Shown here: piece after piece, positions 19,117 through 28,661 of the stretch | Numbering within the stretch: position 1 is the stretch's first letter | Layout: every line of letters begins with the position of its first letter | Source of the DNA: Deltaproteobacteria bacterium | Lineage (GTDB): Bacteria > Desulfobacterota > Desulfobacteria > Desulfobacterales > UBA5852 | Direction: 5' to 3' | DNA length: 64,000 nt | Assembly: GCA_020444045.1 (NCBI GenBank) | Contig: JAHLLS010000001.1 | Location: 310,001-374,000 of the forward strand | Notes under the pieces: model-generated | Seen by the model: only the letters and a program-made list of their open reading frames with translations | The model's database searches: none | What the model was told of the DNA's origin: nothing | Program-made: the position numbers and the translations under genes

Positions 19117-21057
19117 GTGTACAAAAAACTAAAGCCTTTCGAAAAAGTCATATTCGACGCTCTTTCGCTTTTGCTGGTCTTGTTCTACTCATGGTCGGCC
19201 GTGATCGAACCCGCCAATCTTCAATATCATCGCGGCATTTACGTGATCATCACGTATATCCTGTGCTTTCTGCTCTATCAGTCAAAAAGCACCATCATGC
19301 GGGTGGTTGATTACCTTCTGATTGTCCTCTCCATCGTTTCGGTGGGCTACTGGATGATGAATTTTGAAGTGATCAACTACCGCACCGGTGCTGAAAATTT
19401 GGTTGATCAGTGGATGGCCGTGATCGGCGTTTTGATCGGCATCGAGTTGGCCCGGCGTGTGGTGGGCAACGTTTTTGTTATCCTGGGCACCATTTTTCTT
19501 TTTTATGGAATGTACGGCGCACACATGCCCGATATGCTGGCCCATGCGGGCGACACCCTGCCCGGTCTTTGCACAAGCCTCTTCTATAAACCGGACGGCG
19601 TTTTCGGCATCATGGCCAACGTGCTGGCCACTTACGTGCTGCTCTTTGTCCTGTTCGGGGCCTATCTCGAAAAATGTGGCGCCCAGAAATTTTTCATCGA
19701 CTGGCCCCTGGCGGCCGTCGGCCACAAGATCGGTGGACCGGCCAAGGTGTCGGTCATCGCCAGCGGCCTGTTCGGCTCCATTTCCGGCAGCGCGATCGCC
19801 AACACGGTGTCCACCGGGACCTTCACCATTCCCATGATGAAAAAAGCCGGTTTCCGGCCCCACATCGCCGGCGGCATCGAGCCGGCGGCCTCCATCGGCG
19901 GGATGTTCATGCCGCCCATCATGGGCGCGGGCGGCTTCATCATGGCCGAACTGACGGGTCTGCCTTATTCCTACATCATGCTGGTGGCCATTTTCCCGGC
20001 CATCATGTACTTTTACAGCGTCTACATGATGGTGCACTGGGAGGCCAAGGCCTATAACGTCATCGGGGAACGTTTCGGGGAAAGTGCCATGACCATTCTG
20101 AAGCGGGAGTGGATTTACACCCTGCCCCTGGTGGTCATTACCATCTTCATGCTGACCGGCTTCTCTCCGGGTTACTCCGCCATCCTCGGCATGGCTACCT
20201 GTGTGGCCATCAGCCACAAAACCAAAGAAACCCGCATCGAGTTGACCTCCGCCTGGATCATGGTTTTGGTGCTGTTGGGCACGTGGGCGCTCAAAGGTAT
20301 TGGCGCCATCTCGGGAGAGGCCACCGTCGATAGCCTTTACCCCTTCATGCGGCCCCGCGTGATGCTGTTTTACGGGATTATCGTTTCCATCGGCGTTTCC
20401 CTGTGGCGGCGCTCTAAAGGTGCGGACTTAAAACAGGAAGCGATCCACTTCGTCGAGGCCGCGCGGGCCGGCACCGAAAACAGTCTCAAGATCGGCGCCA
20501 CCGTGGGCGTCATCGGGGTCATTATCGGGGTATTGACCTACAGCGGTCTCATTCTGACCTTCGCCGACATCGTGATCGAACTGGCTGCCGGCTCGCTGCC
20601 CTTGACGATCTTGTTTATCGCGCTGGCCTCCCTCATTCTGGGAATGGGCGTGCCGGTCACGGCGGCCTACCTGATCACGGCCGTGGTGGCGGTGCCGGCC
20701 CTGACCCATCTGGGGGTCAATGAGCTTGCCGCCCACATGATCGTCTACTGGCTCTCCCAGGATTCCAATATCACACCGCCCGTGTGTATCGCCGCCTTTG
20801 CCGGCGCCACCATCGCCAAGGCCAATATGTGGCGAACCGCTTTTGCGTCCTTCAAGTTTGCCAAGTTCCTCTATCTGGGGCCCTTTCTGTTCGGCTACGT
20901 GCCGGGCTTCTCGATGAACGGCAGTGCGATGGACATTGCCAAGGCCTACGTCCTGATTATCATTGGCACCTGGATTTATGCCTATGTTTTGAGCGGCATC
21001 TGGATTAAACACATCCGGAACCTCTTGGGTAAAAAAACAGTCGCAGCGGAAAAATAG
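19117..21057 (+). CDS. TRAP transporter permease, fused 4TM/12TM
   Basis: 646 residues with many membrane helices. The N-terminal part carries the small DctQ-like region, and the C-terminal part the large DctM-like region, with GSISGSAIANTVSTGTFTIP, GGIEPAASIGGMFMPPIMGAGGF and the sodium-site-like GMGVPVTAAYLITAVV. This fused layout is normal for TAXI-type TRAP systems. Start is GTG after AGGTAAG. It carries out ion-gradient-driven uptake of the solute bound by the upstream protein. The UspA-like gene follows after 32 bp. Confidence 0.93.
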   Translation: MYKKLKPFEKVIFDALSLLLVLFYSWSAVIEPANLQYHRGIYVIITYILCFLLYQSKSTIMRVVDYLLIVLSIVSVGYWMMNFEVINYRTGAENLVDQWMAVIGVLIGIELARRVVGNVFVILGTIFLFYGMYGAHMPDMLAHAGDTLPGLCTSLFYKPDGVFGIMANVLATYVLLFVLFGAYLEKCGAQKFFIDWPLAAVGHKIGGPAKVSVIASGLFGSISGSAIANTVSTGTFTIPMMKKAGFRPHIAGGIEPAASIGGMFMPPIMGAGGFIMAELTGLPYSYIMLVAIFPAIMYFYSVYMMVHWEAKAYNVIGERFGESAMTILKREWIYTLPLVVITIFMLTGFSPGYSAILGMATCVAISHKTKETRIELTSAWIMVLVLLGTWALKGIGAISGEATVDSLYPFMRPRVMLFYGIIVSIGVSLWRRSKGADLKQEAIHFVEAARAGTENSLKIGATVGVIGVIIGVLTYSGLILTFADIVIELAAGSLPLTILFIALASLILGMGVPVTAAYLITAVVAVPALTHLGVNELAAHMIVYWLSQDSNITPPVCIAAFAGATIAKANMWRTAFASFKFAKFLYLGPFLFGYVPGFSMNGSAMDIAKAYVLIIIGTWIYAYVLSGIWIKHIRNLLGKKTVAAEK

Positions 21058-21089
21058 GGCACATTCCTAAAAACGAAGGAATCCAAACC

Positions 21090-21623
21090 ATGAACGTCGA
21101 TCTACCGATAGTAGACATCAAACGCATCCTGTATGCCACCGACCTGTCGGAAAACGCGCGCTATGCCATGGCCTACGCCGTGAGCCTGGCCAACACCTAT
21201 TGCGCCCAGATCACCATTCTGCACGTCATCGACGAGACCCCCGAGTTCGTCGATCAGCATGTGGTCGGGTACATCGGGGCCGACCAATGGGAAGACATCA
21301 AGAAGCGCAACATGGACGAGGCCCGGGAGGTGTTGATTGGTAAAAAGCGTGACAATGCCATGATCCACGAGGTACTGGACCGCTTCTGCCAGAACCTGCG
21401 TCCCGGCACCAACGACCACGAAGCCGCCATGGACGAAACCGTCATCAAAAGCGGCAACCCCGTCACCCAGATCCTCAAGACGGCCGAGGAAAAACACTGC
21501 GATATCATCGTCATGGGAACCCATGGCCGCGGCGCTCTGGTGGACACCATGATGGGTAGCACCACCAGCCGGGTGCTGCGCCGATCGAAAATCCCGGTGT
21601 TGTCGGTGCGCTTGCCGGAATAA
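21090..21623 (+). CDS. Universal stress protein, UspA family
   Basis: 177 residues. The N-terminal DIKRILYATDLSENARYAMAYAVSLA and the C-terminal ATP-site motif VMGTHGRGALVDTMMGSTTSRVLRRSKIPVLSV (G2xG9xG(S/T) pattern) define the family. An insertion of about 20 residues in the middle makes it longer than the 140-residue norm. UspA-like proteins encoded with TRAP systems, such as TeaD beside TeaABC, bind ATP and adjust transport; a similar role is likely here. The gene ends in a good terminator. Confidence 0.9.
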   Translation: MNVDLPIVDIKRILYATDLSENARYAMAYAVSLANTYCAQITILHVIDETPEFVDQHVVGYIGADQWEDIKKRNMDEAREVLIGKKRDNAMIHEVLDRFCQNLRPGTNDHEAAMDETVIKSGNPVTQILKTAEEKHCDIIVMGTHGRGALVDTMMGSTTSRVLRRSKIPVLSVRLPE

Positions 21624-21677
21624 CCCGCGCATGCCCGATCCACAGGGTTCGTCGTTCGTACCCCCGCGGATCTCCCC

Positions 21678-21715
21678 AAAAAAGCCGCTGCTCTTTCGAG
21701 CAACGGCTTTTTTAA
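21678..21715. terminator. Bidirectional intrinsic terminator, usp / PBP1A
   Basis: AAAGCCGCTGCTC pairs with GAGCAACGGCTTT around a short TT loop region, with one G-T wobble. A-rich sequence precedes it and T-rich sequence follows, so it can end transcripts from both the usp gene (plus) and the penicillin-binding protein gene (minus). Confidence 0.8.
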
Positions 21716-21798
21716 TATTATAGAAGGCATTTTATTACTTGCGGAGTGATACCGGATAACGGTGTTAAACAAACCTCAACCGAATGGCGCCGGGGATG

Positions 21799-21918
21799 GG
21801 AACCGAGCCGTGCCCTTACAGGAAGAGTGGATTTCGGTTCCTGGCAAGGCCGCAGCCGACCGGCGCCCGCAGGCGTAGCCCCGCTGCCGAGGACCGACGG
21901 GAGGTGAGAACGCCGCCA
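21799..21918. other. GC-rich structured intergenic element
   Basis: This 120-bp stretch between the terminator and the end of the PBP1A gene has nested inverted repeats: GGAACCGA/TCGGTTCC (21799-21841), CTGGC/GCCAG (21841-21918) and CGCC/GGCG within. Composition is far richer in GC than the spacer before it. It could be a small RNA, the 3'-UTR of the PBP gene, or a member of a dispersed repeat family. No coding potential convinced me. Confidence 0.35.
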
Positions 21919-21950
21919 GGGGCCGAAAGATGCCCTTCCTGGAGGGACAC

Positions 21951-24353
21951 CTACATGCCCACCTTGAAGAAATCCTCCTGATCGGCAATCGCGTCGGGGC
22001 GTTTGGTGTATTCAGTCGGCACCGTTCCATCCTTGAAACATTCGAAAATAGTTTCCTTGGATTCGGGAATCGGCAGCAGTCCGGTTTCCGCATCGATCCG
22101 GCTGAAAACAATGCCCTCGGGGACTTCGAACACCTTGACCGGTCGGTCGGCCATGGCCCGCTGCATGAATCCCAGCCAGATCGGGCTGGCGGCCCTGGAA
22201 CCGGTTTCGCCACGACCCAGCGAGCCTTCCTCATCAAAGCCCACCCAGACACCGGTGATCATATCCGGTGTATAGCCCACGAACCAGGCATCATAGAGGT
22301 TGTTGGTGGTGCCGGTCTTGCCCGCCACCGGGCGGTTCAAGGCGCGCACCCGCTGGCCGGTGCCGCTTTTGACAACACTTTCCAAAAGGCTGTTCACCAT
22401 AAAAGCCGTGGTCTCTTCGATCACTTTTTCCCGCTCGGGTCGATTCTCCTCCAGCACACGGCCGTCGCGGTCCGTGATGCGGGTAATAAAAATCGGGTCG
22501 ACCCGGTACCCCTGATTGGCAAAAACCGAGTAGGCATTCACGATTTCCAGCAGGGAAACGCCCGAAGAACCCAGCGCAATGGATAAATCACGGTTCAGGT
22601 GGGAATGAATGCCAATCTTGCGGGCGTATTCAATGGCGTAATCGATGCCGATATCTTTCAGAATCTTGACCGTGATGACATTGCGGGATTTAGCCAGGGC
22701 CTGACGTAGCAGGGTGGGCCCGTAGAACTTTTCCGCGTAGTTTTTGGGTTTCCAGGTGAAGTCCCGTTCGGTGTCTTCAAAAACAATGGGGGCGTCCAGA
22801 ATCACGGTGGCCGGTGTATAGCCTTTATCAATGGCAGCGGCATAGATGATGGGCTTAAAGGCCGAGCCCGGCTGCCGCCGGGACTGGATGGCACGGTTGA
22901 ACTGGCTGTCCTGGAAATCACGGCCGCCTACCATGGCCTTCACATAACCGGTTTCCGCCTCGATGCTCAGCAGGGCGGACTGGGCCTTGGGCGTCTGCTC
23001 CAGCGCGAGCTGCCAGCTGTCATCATCACCGATCTTCTCTTTCAGACGCACCTGAATAACGTCGCCCGCCTTAAGCACCCGACTCGGATGCACCACTTTG
23101 GCCGACCAGTAAATGACTTCCGGATTGGGTTTGCGGGCCCATGTCATGTCCTCCAGCAAGAGCACGCCGGTGCCCCCCCCCAGATTTACCATTACGCGGT
23201 TTTTTTTATCATCGACCGTCATCACAAGGCCCTCGACAATGGCGTCGGGAACCAAGCTTTCGGCCTGCGCCTGGGCCAGCGTCGTCAAAAAAGCCTCGCG
23301 TTCCTCTGGGGCAATGTTATCAAGGGGGCCACGATAGCCCTGGCGTTTATCCAACTCCCGTAGCCCTTTCTGGATCTCTTCCCGGGCCGCGGTCTGCATC
23401 GCCACGTTGACCGCGGTATAGATGTTGAGACCTTCCTGGTAAAGCGCCTCTTCACCGTATTTCTGTTCCACGTAGCGCCGGACGTGCTCGGTGTAAAACG
23501 GCGCCTGCTCGACGTACCAGTTGCGTCGCGGCTTGATGCCCCAGGTTTCGTTGCGGGCTTCTTCCGCCTGCTGGGCCGTGATGTAGCCCTCCTCCTCCAT
23601 CCGGGTGAGAACATACAGCTGCCGCTGTCGGGCGCGTTCTGGAAACCGGTGGGGGGAATAGCGGCTGGGGGCCTGTGGCAGCCCTGCCAGAATAGCACAT
23701 TCCGCCAGGGTCAATTCCTGAACAGACTTGTCAAAATAGTTCTGGGCCGCCGCTTGCACGCCATAGGCACCGTGCCCGAGATAGATCTGGTTCAGATAGA
23801 GGAAAAGAACTTCTTCTTTGGAAAACGTTTCGCTGATGCGGTAGGCCAGCACCGCTTCCTTGAGCTTGCGCTTGTAGCTTCTTTCCGGTGTCAGAAAAAA
23901 CGATTTGGTGACCTGCTGGGTAATGGTACTGCCACCCTGAACAATGGTGCCGGCTTCGAGGTTCTTGAAAAACGCGCGCAAGATACTTTTAAAATCAATG
24001 CCGCTGTGCTCATAAAACCGCGAATCTTCAGCGGCAATAAACGCCTCCACCAGCATCGGGGGAATATCTTCCAGAGGAATGACCAGGCGGCGTTCTTTGT
24101 AGAATTCCGCTATTTTCTGTTCATCGTCGGCATAGACCGTGGTGACTGTGGCGGGTCGATAATCGGCCAGAGAAGAAATTTTGGGGAGGTCCTCGACCAG
24201 ATAGAAAAAAAACCCGATGGCGGCAAGTGCGCCGACCACACCGGCCATCAATACGAACCCGAAAAACCAGAGCAAAAGACGGCGTACCCAACCGCCGGAG
24301 GTTTGGCGTGCCCGTTTTTCCATGGCGCGCGTGCGCTTACTTTCCTCGGTCAT
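21951..24353 (-). CDS. mrcA: Penicillin-binding protein 1A, bifunctional
   Basis: 800 residues. A cytoplasmic basic tail and one membrane helix (about 24-52) precede a family 51 glycosyltransferase domain with AAEDSRFYEHSGIDFKSI and GGSTITQQVTKSFFLTPERS. An OB-like middle region follows, then a transpeptidase domain with the SxxK motif in GSAFKPIIYAA near 497 and the KTG box GKTGTTN near 681. It polymerises and cross-links peptidoglycan in the periplasm. Size and order match PBP1A. It stands alone on the minus strand, divergent from the his genes. Confidence 0.93.
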   Translation of the reverse strand: MTEESKRTRAMEKRARQTSGGWVRRLLLWFFGFVLMAGVVGALAAIGFFFYLVEDLPKISSLADYRPATVTTVYADDEQKIAEFYKERRLVIPLEDIPPMLVEAFIAAEDSRFYEHSGIDFKSILRAFFKNLEAGTIVQGGSTITQQVTKSFFLTPERSYKRKLKEAVLAYRISETFSKEEVLFLYLNQIYLGHGAYGVQAAAQNYFDKSVQELTLAECAILAGLPQAPSRYSPHRFPERARQRQLYVLTRMEEEGYITAQQAEEARNETWGIKPRRNWYVEQAPFYTEHVRRYVEQKYGEEALYQEGLNIYTAVNVAMQTAAREEIQKGLRELDKRQGYRGPLDNIAPEEREAFLTTLAQAQAESLVPDAIVEGLVMTVDDKKNRVMVNLGGGTGVLLLEDMTWARKPNPEVIYWSAKVVHPSRVLKAGDVIQVRLKEKIGDDDSWQLALEQTPKAQSALLSIEAETGYVKAMVGGRDFQDSQFNRAIQSRRQPGSAFKPIIYAAAIDKGYTPATVILDAPIVFEDTERDFTWKPKNYAEKFYGPTLLRQALAKSRNVITVKILKDIGIDYAIEYARKIGIHSHLNRDLSIALGSSGVSLLEIVNAYSVFANQGYRVDPIFITRITDRDGRVLEENRPEREKVIEETTAFMVNSLLESVVKSGTGQRVRALNRPVAGKTGTTNNLYDAWFVGYTPDMITGVWVGFDEEGSLGRGETGSRAASPIWLGFMQRAMADRPVKVFEVPEGIVFSRIDAETGLLPIPESKETIFECFKDGTVPTEYTKRPDAIADQEDFFKVGM

Positions 24354-24490
24354 GATCTACGGTTCCTGCTGAGCAAACGTTTCAGGTAACGATGGGGTCA
24401 GCCATCGGTCGATGGGTTGCAGCTTATCGACAAAAACACAAATTTACCAGAAGACCTTTTATAAAGCAAGCATGCCATATCGGAAAACAA

Positions 24491-24519
24491 TTGACTTATA
24501 CGTTGGATATCGTTAAGTT
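24491..24519 (+). promoter_or_regulatory. Candidate promoter of hisI-hisG
   Basis: TTGACT at 24491-24496 and TAAGTT at 24514-24519 are spaced by 17 bp in the AT-rich divergent spacer between PBP1A and hisI. The hisI start is about 90 bp downstream. I saw no his-leader peptide or attenuator in that interval. Confidence 0.4.
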
Positions 24520-24611
24520 AATCGTTTTATTTACAAGCGCCATCATCTGGCGATGACGTGACTGTCGGCGTTGCCGTTCGGGTTTGAGCAGCGCGATACA
24601 AAGGAAAAACC

Positions 24612-24986
24612 ATGGTTGAACTGGATTTTGTGAAAATGGGGGGCCTTATCCCGGCCATCGTTCAAGACGAAGCCAGCGGTGATGTCCTGATGCTGGCCTA
24701 TATGAATGCCGAAGCCTTCCAGGCCACTTTGGACACGGGACACGCCACCTTTTATAGCCGCAGCCGCAACGAACTGTGGGTCAAGGGGAAGACCTCCGGC
24801 CATCTGCAGATGGTCAAGGCCGTGTATTTTGACTGCGACCGCGATGCCATCCTGGTTAAAGTGGACCAAATCGGAGGGGCTGCCTGCCACACCGGTTATC
24901 GAAGCTGTTTTTATCATAAAATCGAAGCGGACGGCGTTCACGTCGTTGGAGAACCCGTTTTTGATCCCAAGGAGGTTTATAAATAA
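24612..24986 (+). CDS. hisI: Phosphoribosyl-AMP cyclohydrolase
   Basis: 124 residues, a monofunctional HisI. It opens the adenine ring of PR-AMP in the third step of histidine synthesis. Family motifs seen are [31 protein letters not shown], the metal-binding [10 protein letters not shown] and [11 protein letters not shown]. No HisE domain is fused. It ends one base before the hisG start, which makes a compact two-gene his unit; the other his genes lie outside the window. Confidence 0.95.
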   Translation: MVELDFVKMGGLIPAIVQDEASGDVLMLAYMNAEAFQATLDTGHATFYSRSRNELWVKGKTSGHLQMVKAVYFDCDRDAILVKVDQIGGAACHTGYRSCFYHKIEADGVHVVGEPVFDPKEVYK

Positions 24987-24987
24987 A

Positions 24988-25863
24988 ATGACGGATATGC
25001 TTAAACTGGGCATCCCCAAGGGAAGCCTGCAGGATGCCACCATCGCCCTGTTCAAACGTTCCGGCTGGAAAATCAACGTCAACGGCCGAAGTTATTTCCC
25101 GGAAATCAACGACAGTTCGATCGACTGCGCCATCTGTCGGGCCCAGGAAATGTCGCGCTACGTTGAAAACGGCACCCTGGACGCAGGCCTGACCGGTAAA
25201 GACTGGATTGCGGAAAACGATTCGGACATCCATGTGGTCAGCGACCTGGTCTACTCGAAAGTTAGCGCCCGACCGGCGCGCTGGGTGCTGGCCGTGCCAT
25301 ATGATTCAGATATAAAAACCATCGAAGACCTCCAGGGCAAAAAAATATCCACCGAGCTGGTGGCCTTCACCCGACGCTATTTTCAAGAACGCGGCATCCA
25401 GGTCGATATCGAATTTTCCTGGGGGGCCACCGAAGCCAAGGTGGTCTCGAAACTGGCCGACGCCATCGTTGAGGTGACCGAGACGGAGAGCACCATCAAA
25501 GCCCACGGGCTGCGCATCATCCACGAACTCATGCAGACCAACACCCGCCTTATTGCCAACCACACCGCTTGGCAGGATCCTTTCAAACGCGAAAAGATCG
25601 AGCAGATCGCGCTGCTGCTCAAGGGCGCCCTGTTAGGGGACAAACTGGTGGGGTTGAAAATGAACGTGCCCCAGGACCGCCTGGATACCATCGTTACCCT
25701 GCTGCCCAGCCTGAACGCTCCGACCGTGGCCTCGCTCTACCAGTCTTCCTGGTTTTCCGTGGAAACCGTGGTGGACACCAATACGGTGCGGGACCTGATT
25801 CCGGAGCTTCTGAAAAACGGGGCGGAAGGCATTATTGAATACCCGCTCAACAAGGTGGTATAG
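24988..25863 (+). CDS. hisG: ATP phosphoribosyltransferase, long form
   Basis: 291 residues. Catalyses the first, feedback-controlled step of histidine synthesis. The start [18 protein letters not shown] is the family N-terminus, and the ATG follows AAGGAGG. Later motifs include [13 protein letters not shown] and [16 protein letters not shown]. The C-terminal extension of about 75 residues is the HisG_C regulatory domain of the long, HisZ-independent form. Longer upstream in-frame starts fall inside hisI and are rejected. Confidence 0.95.
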   Translation: MTDMLKLGIPKGSLQDATIALFKRSGWKINVNGRSYFPEINDSSIDCAICRAQEMSRYVENGTLDAGLTGKDWIAENDSDIHVVSDLVYSKVSARPARWVLAVPYDSDIKTIEDLQGKKISTELVAFTRRYFQERGIQVDIEFSWGATEAKVVSKLADAIVEVTETESTIKAHGLRIIHELMQTNTRLIANHTAWQDPFKREKIEQIALLLKGALLGDKLVGLKMNVPQDRLDTIVTLLPSLNAPTVASLYQSSWFSVETVVDTNTVRDLIPELLKNGAEGIIEYPLNKVV

Positions 25864-25927
25864 AAGGCCATTGTCAGCGGTCGATAAAAAACACCCCTTT
25901 GTTGAAAGGACCGGAAAGGGTCAGCCC

Positions 25928-27070
25928 ATGGTTGCCAAGCGCACCGAAGAGATCAGCTCTTTCATTGTCATGGATGTACTGGAGAGAGCCTGCGAGATGG
26001 AAACATGCGGCCAGGACGTCATCCATCTCGAGGTCGGCGAGCCGGATTTCGACACCCCGCAAAGCATCAAGGATGCCCTCTGCCGGGCCATGGACGAAGG
26101 GCATACCCACTACTGCCACAGTCTGGGTCTGCCTGAACTGCGGCGCGCGATCAGTGACTATTATCAGCGCACCTACGCGGTAGCGGTGGATCCCGATCAT
26201 ATCATCATTACGCCCGGCACCTCGCCGGCCATGCTGCTGCTCTTTGCCGCGCTGCTGGAACCGGGCGATGAAGTCATCATCTCCGACCCGCACTACGCCT
26301 GCTACCCCAATTTCATAAAATTTGTCCAGGGCCGTGTGGTCACGGTTCCCGTCTACGAAGAAGACGGTTTTCAGTATCGACCGGACGCCATCGCCGCCAA
26401 AATCACGGACCGGACACGGGCGATTTTCATCAACTCGCCCTCCAATCCCACCGGCAACCTCCTTTCGGCCGCACGCATGCAAGCCATCAGCACAATGGGC
26501 CCGCATGTCGTTTCCGACGAGATTTATCATGGCCTGGTGTATGAAGGACAGGAGCACAGCATTCTGGAATTTAGCGATCGGGCCTTCGTCTTGAACGGAT
26601 TCTCCAAGCTGTATGCCATGACCGGCTTCCGCCTGGGGTATTTGATCGCGCCACCGGAGTTTATCCGGCCGATTCAAAAACTGGTGCAAAACTTCTTTAT
26701 TTCCGCCAATACCATGGTGCAAAAAGCGGGTGTCGCCGCCCTGACCCAAACCGATGACGACACGGCCCGTATGCGGACGACGTACAATGAACGCCGGTTA
26801 TTTATGATCCGCCGCCTGCGCGAAATGGGCTTCGGCATCACCGTGGAACCCACCGGGGCGTTCTATGTTTTTGCCAATGCGCGGCATATTTCCAATGATT
26901 CCTACCGCCTGGCATTTGACATTCTCGAGAGCGCGCGGGTGGGCGTTACGCCCGGTATCGACTTCGGCCCCAACGCGGAAGGCTACCTCCGCTTCTCCTA
27001 CGCCAATTCGCTGGAAAACATCTCCGAGGGCATGGACCGCCTGGAACGCTACCTGACACAGCATGGATAG
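25928..27070 (+). CDS. Class I/II PLP-dependent aminotransferase
   Basis: 380 residues. Fold type I aminotransferase with VGEPDFDTPQSIKDAL, the NPTGN loop in SPSNPTGNLLS, SDEIYHGLVYEG and the PLP-lysine motif NGFSKLYAMTGFRLGY. The ATG at 25928 (MVAKRTEEISSF) fits the family start. Substrate is not evident: aspartate-, aromatic- and histidinol-phosphate-type enzymes look alike. The gene lies 64 bp after hisG, so a histidine or general amino-acid role is possible but unproven. Confidence 0.85.
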   Translation: MVAKRTEEISSFIVMDVLERACEMETCGQDVIHLEVGEPDFDTPQSIKDALCRAMDEGHTHYCHSLGLPELRRAISDYYQRTYAVAVDPDHIIITPGTSPAMLLLFAALLEPGDEVIISDPHYACYPNFIKFVQGRVVTVPVYEEDGFQYRPDAIAAKITDRTRAIFINSPSNPTGNLLSAARMQAISTMGPHVVSDEIYHGLVYEGQEHSILEFSDRAFVLNGFSKLYAMTGFRLGYLIAPPEFIRPIQKLVQNFFISANTMVQKAGVAALTQTDDDTARMRTTYNERRLFMIRRLREMGFGITVEPTGAFYVFANARHISNDSYRLAFDILESARVGVTPGIDFGPNAEGYLRFSYANSLENISEGMDRLERYLTQHG

Positions 27071-27154
27071 CGTCCGAAACGCTCGTACGCGGCTTGCCGG
27101 ATGGCGTTGCCGACCCAGGGTTCTTGCCGCCGGAAATCAACCGACAGGCTTGCC

Positions 27155-27745
27155 ATGATCATCAAAAGCGCCGAATTCGTTACCAGTGCCGTCAAACCCC
27201 AACACTATCCCCCGCCGGAATACCCGGAAATCGCCTTTGCAGGGCGTTCCAACGTCGGCAAGTCATCTCTCATCAACACGCTCGTCAACCGCAAGCGGCT
27301 GGTAAAAACCAGCAACACGCCCGGCCGCACGCAGCTGATCAATTTTTTCCTGATCAACAATAACCTGTCTTTCGTGGACCTGCCCGGGTATGGCTATGCA
27401 AGGGTCCCGGCCGCCATTCAAAAACAGTGGGGGCCCATGATCGAAACCTATCTGGCGTCCCGGGAGACGCTGATGGGCGTCGTGCTGCTGGTGGACATTC
27501 GCCGCACGCCCCGGCAGGAAGAACACGACCTGCTGCGCTGGCTCGATAACCACCGGCGGCCCTACCGGATCGTGGTCACCAAAGCGGATAAGCTTTCACG
27601 CAACAAGCAGGTGCGCCCCTTGCGCGTGATTGCCGATCAGTTCGCCTGCGCGCCAGAAAACCTTCTGTTGTTTTCCGCCAAAACCGGCCAGGGGCTGGCG
27701 CCTTTGTGGCGCGCCCTTGAAGCAATGCTTAGCATACCGTCATGA
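27155..27745 (+). CDS. engB: Ribosome-biogenesis GTPase EngB/YsxC
   Basis: 196 residues. G1 is in FAGRSNVGKSSLINTL, the G2 threonine is in SNTPGRTQLINFF, G3 is DLPGYGYA and G4 is TKADKLS. These define the EngB (YihA/YsxC) group, which helps assemble the large ribosomal subunit. The ATG overlaps nothing upstream; an in-frame extension before it lacks family similarity. The final codon overlaps the start of era by four bases. Confidence 0.95.
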   Translation: MIIKSAEFVTSAVKPQHYPPPEYPEIAFAGRSNVGKSSLINTLVNRKRLVKTSNTPGRTQLINFFLINNNLSFVDLPGYGYARVPAAIQKQWGPMIETYLASRETLMGVVLLVDIRRTPRQEEHDLLRWLDNHRRPYRIVVTKADKLSRNKQVRPLRVIADQFACAPENLLLFSAKTGQGLAPLWRALEAMLSIPS

Positions 27746-28653
27746 CGCCTATCGATCCCACCGCTTTTGCGGGTTTTCATTCCGGCTTCGTCGCCCTTGT
27801 GGGGCCGCCCAATGCCGGCAAGTCAACCCTCTTGAATCGGATGCTCGGGGAAAAAATTTCCATCACCTCGCGCAAGCCCCAGACAACGCGCAACCGCATC
27901 CTGGGGATTGTTCACCGGCCGAGCGCCCAGCTCGTTTTTATCGACACCCCCGGCGTCCATCGTGCTCACCAGCCGTTGAATGTCCGTATCGTGGACACCG
28001 CGCTTTCCGCCCTGGGCGACGTGGATCTCGTTCTGCTGATGGCCGACCCGCTGCGCCCCGATCGTGACGCGGAAAACTTCCTGCTGAGCCGGTTGGCCGA
28101 CATTCAAAAACCCGTCGTTCTGGCCGTCAATAAAATGGACCGCATTACCACGGATCAATTGATCGAGCGCCTGGATCAATGGTCGCGGCGGTTTGCTTTC
28201 CAACAGATCGTTCCGATCTCCGCCCTCCAGGGCACTCAGGTTGACGATCTGCTGGGGGTGATGGAGGCTATGCTGCCCGAGGGGCCACCCTTTTATGCCC
28301 CCGACATGCTGACCGACAGCGCGGAACGCTTTATCGTGGCGGAAATGATCCGGGAGAAAGTTTTCCGCCTCACCGGCGATGAAATCCCCTATGCCACCGC
28401 CGTCACCGTGGACACCTTCACGGAAACCCAAAAAGGCAAGATGATGCGGATCGGCGCGACCATTCATGTGGAGCGGGATTCACAAAAGGGCATGGTCATT
28501 GGCCGGGGCGGTAAAAAATTGAAACAGATCGGCCTGGCCGCGCGCGAAGATATCGAAAAATTGCTCTACACAAAGGTTTATTTGGAATTGTTCGTCCGGG
28601 TTCAAAAGAACTGGACGCGGGATACCCGCGCCCTGCGTAAATTCGGTTATTGA
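27742..28653 (+). CDS. era: GTPase Era
   Basis: 303 residues. The GTPase domain has G1 GPPNAGKSTLLN, G3 DTPGVHR and G4 NKMDRI. The C-terminal KH domain contains VIGRGGKKLKQIGLAAREDIEKLL. Era binds 16S rRNA and assists small-subunit assembly. It is translationally coupled to engB by an ATGA overlap and followed closely by an ATP-grasp-like gene. Its usual neighbour rnc is instead about 14 kb away in this window. Confidence 0.96.
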   Translation: MTPIDPTAFAGFHSGFVALVGPPNAGKSTLLNRMLGEKISITSRKPQTTRNRILGIVHRPSAQLVFIDTPGVHRAHQPLNVRIVDTALSALGDVDLVLLMADPLRPDRDAENFLLSRLADIQKPVVLAVNKMDRITTDQLIERLDQWSRRFAFQQIVPISALQGTQVDDLLGVMEAMLPEGPPFYAPDMLTDSAERFIVAEMIREKVFRLTGDEIPYATAVTVDTFTETQKGKMMRIGATIHVERDSQKGMVIGRGGKKLKQIGLAAREDIEKLLYTKVYLELFVRVQKNWTRDTRALRKFGY

Positions 28654-28661
28654 CCACAGCT

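Noticed and set aside
24706..25863. 385-codon version of hisG
   Set aside because: The extra N-terminus overlaps hisI in another frame; the true start follows AAGGAGG at 24988.
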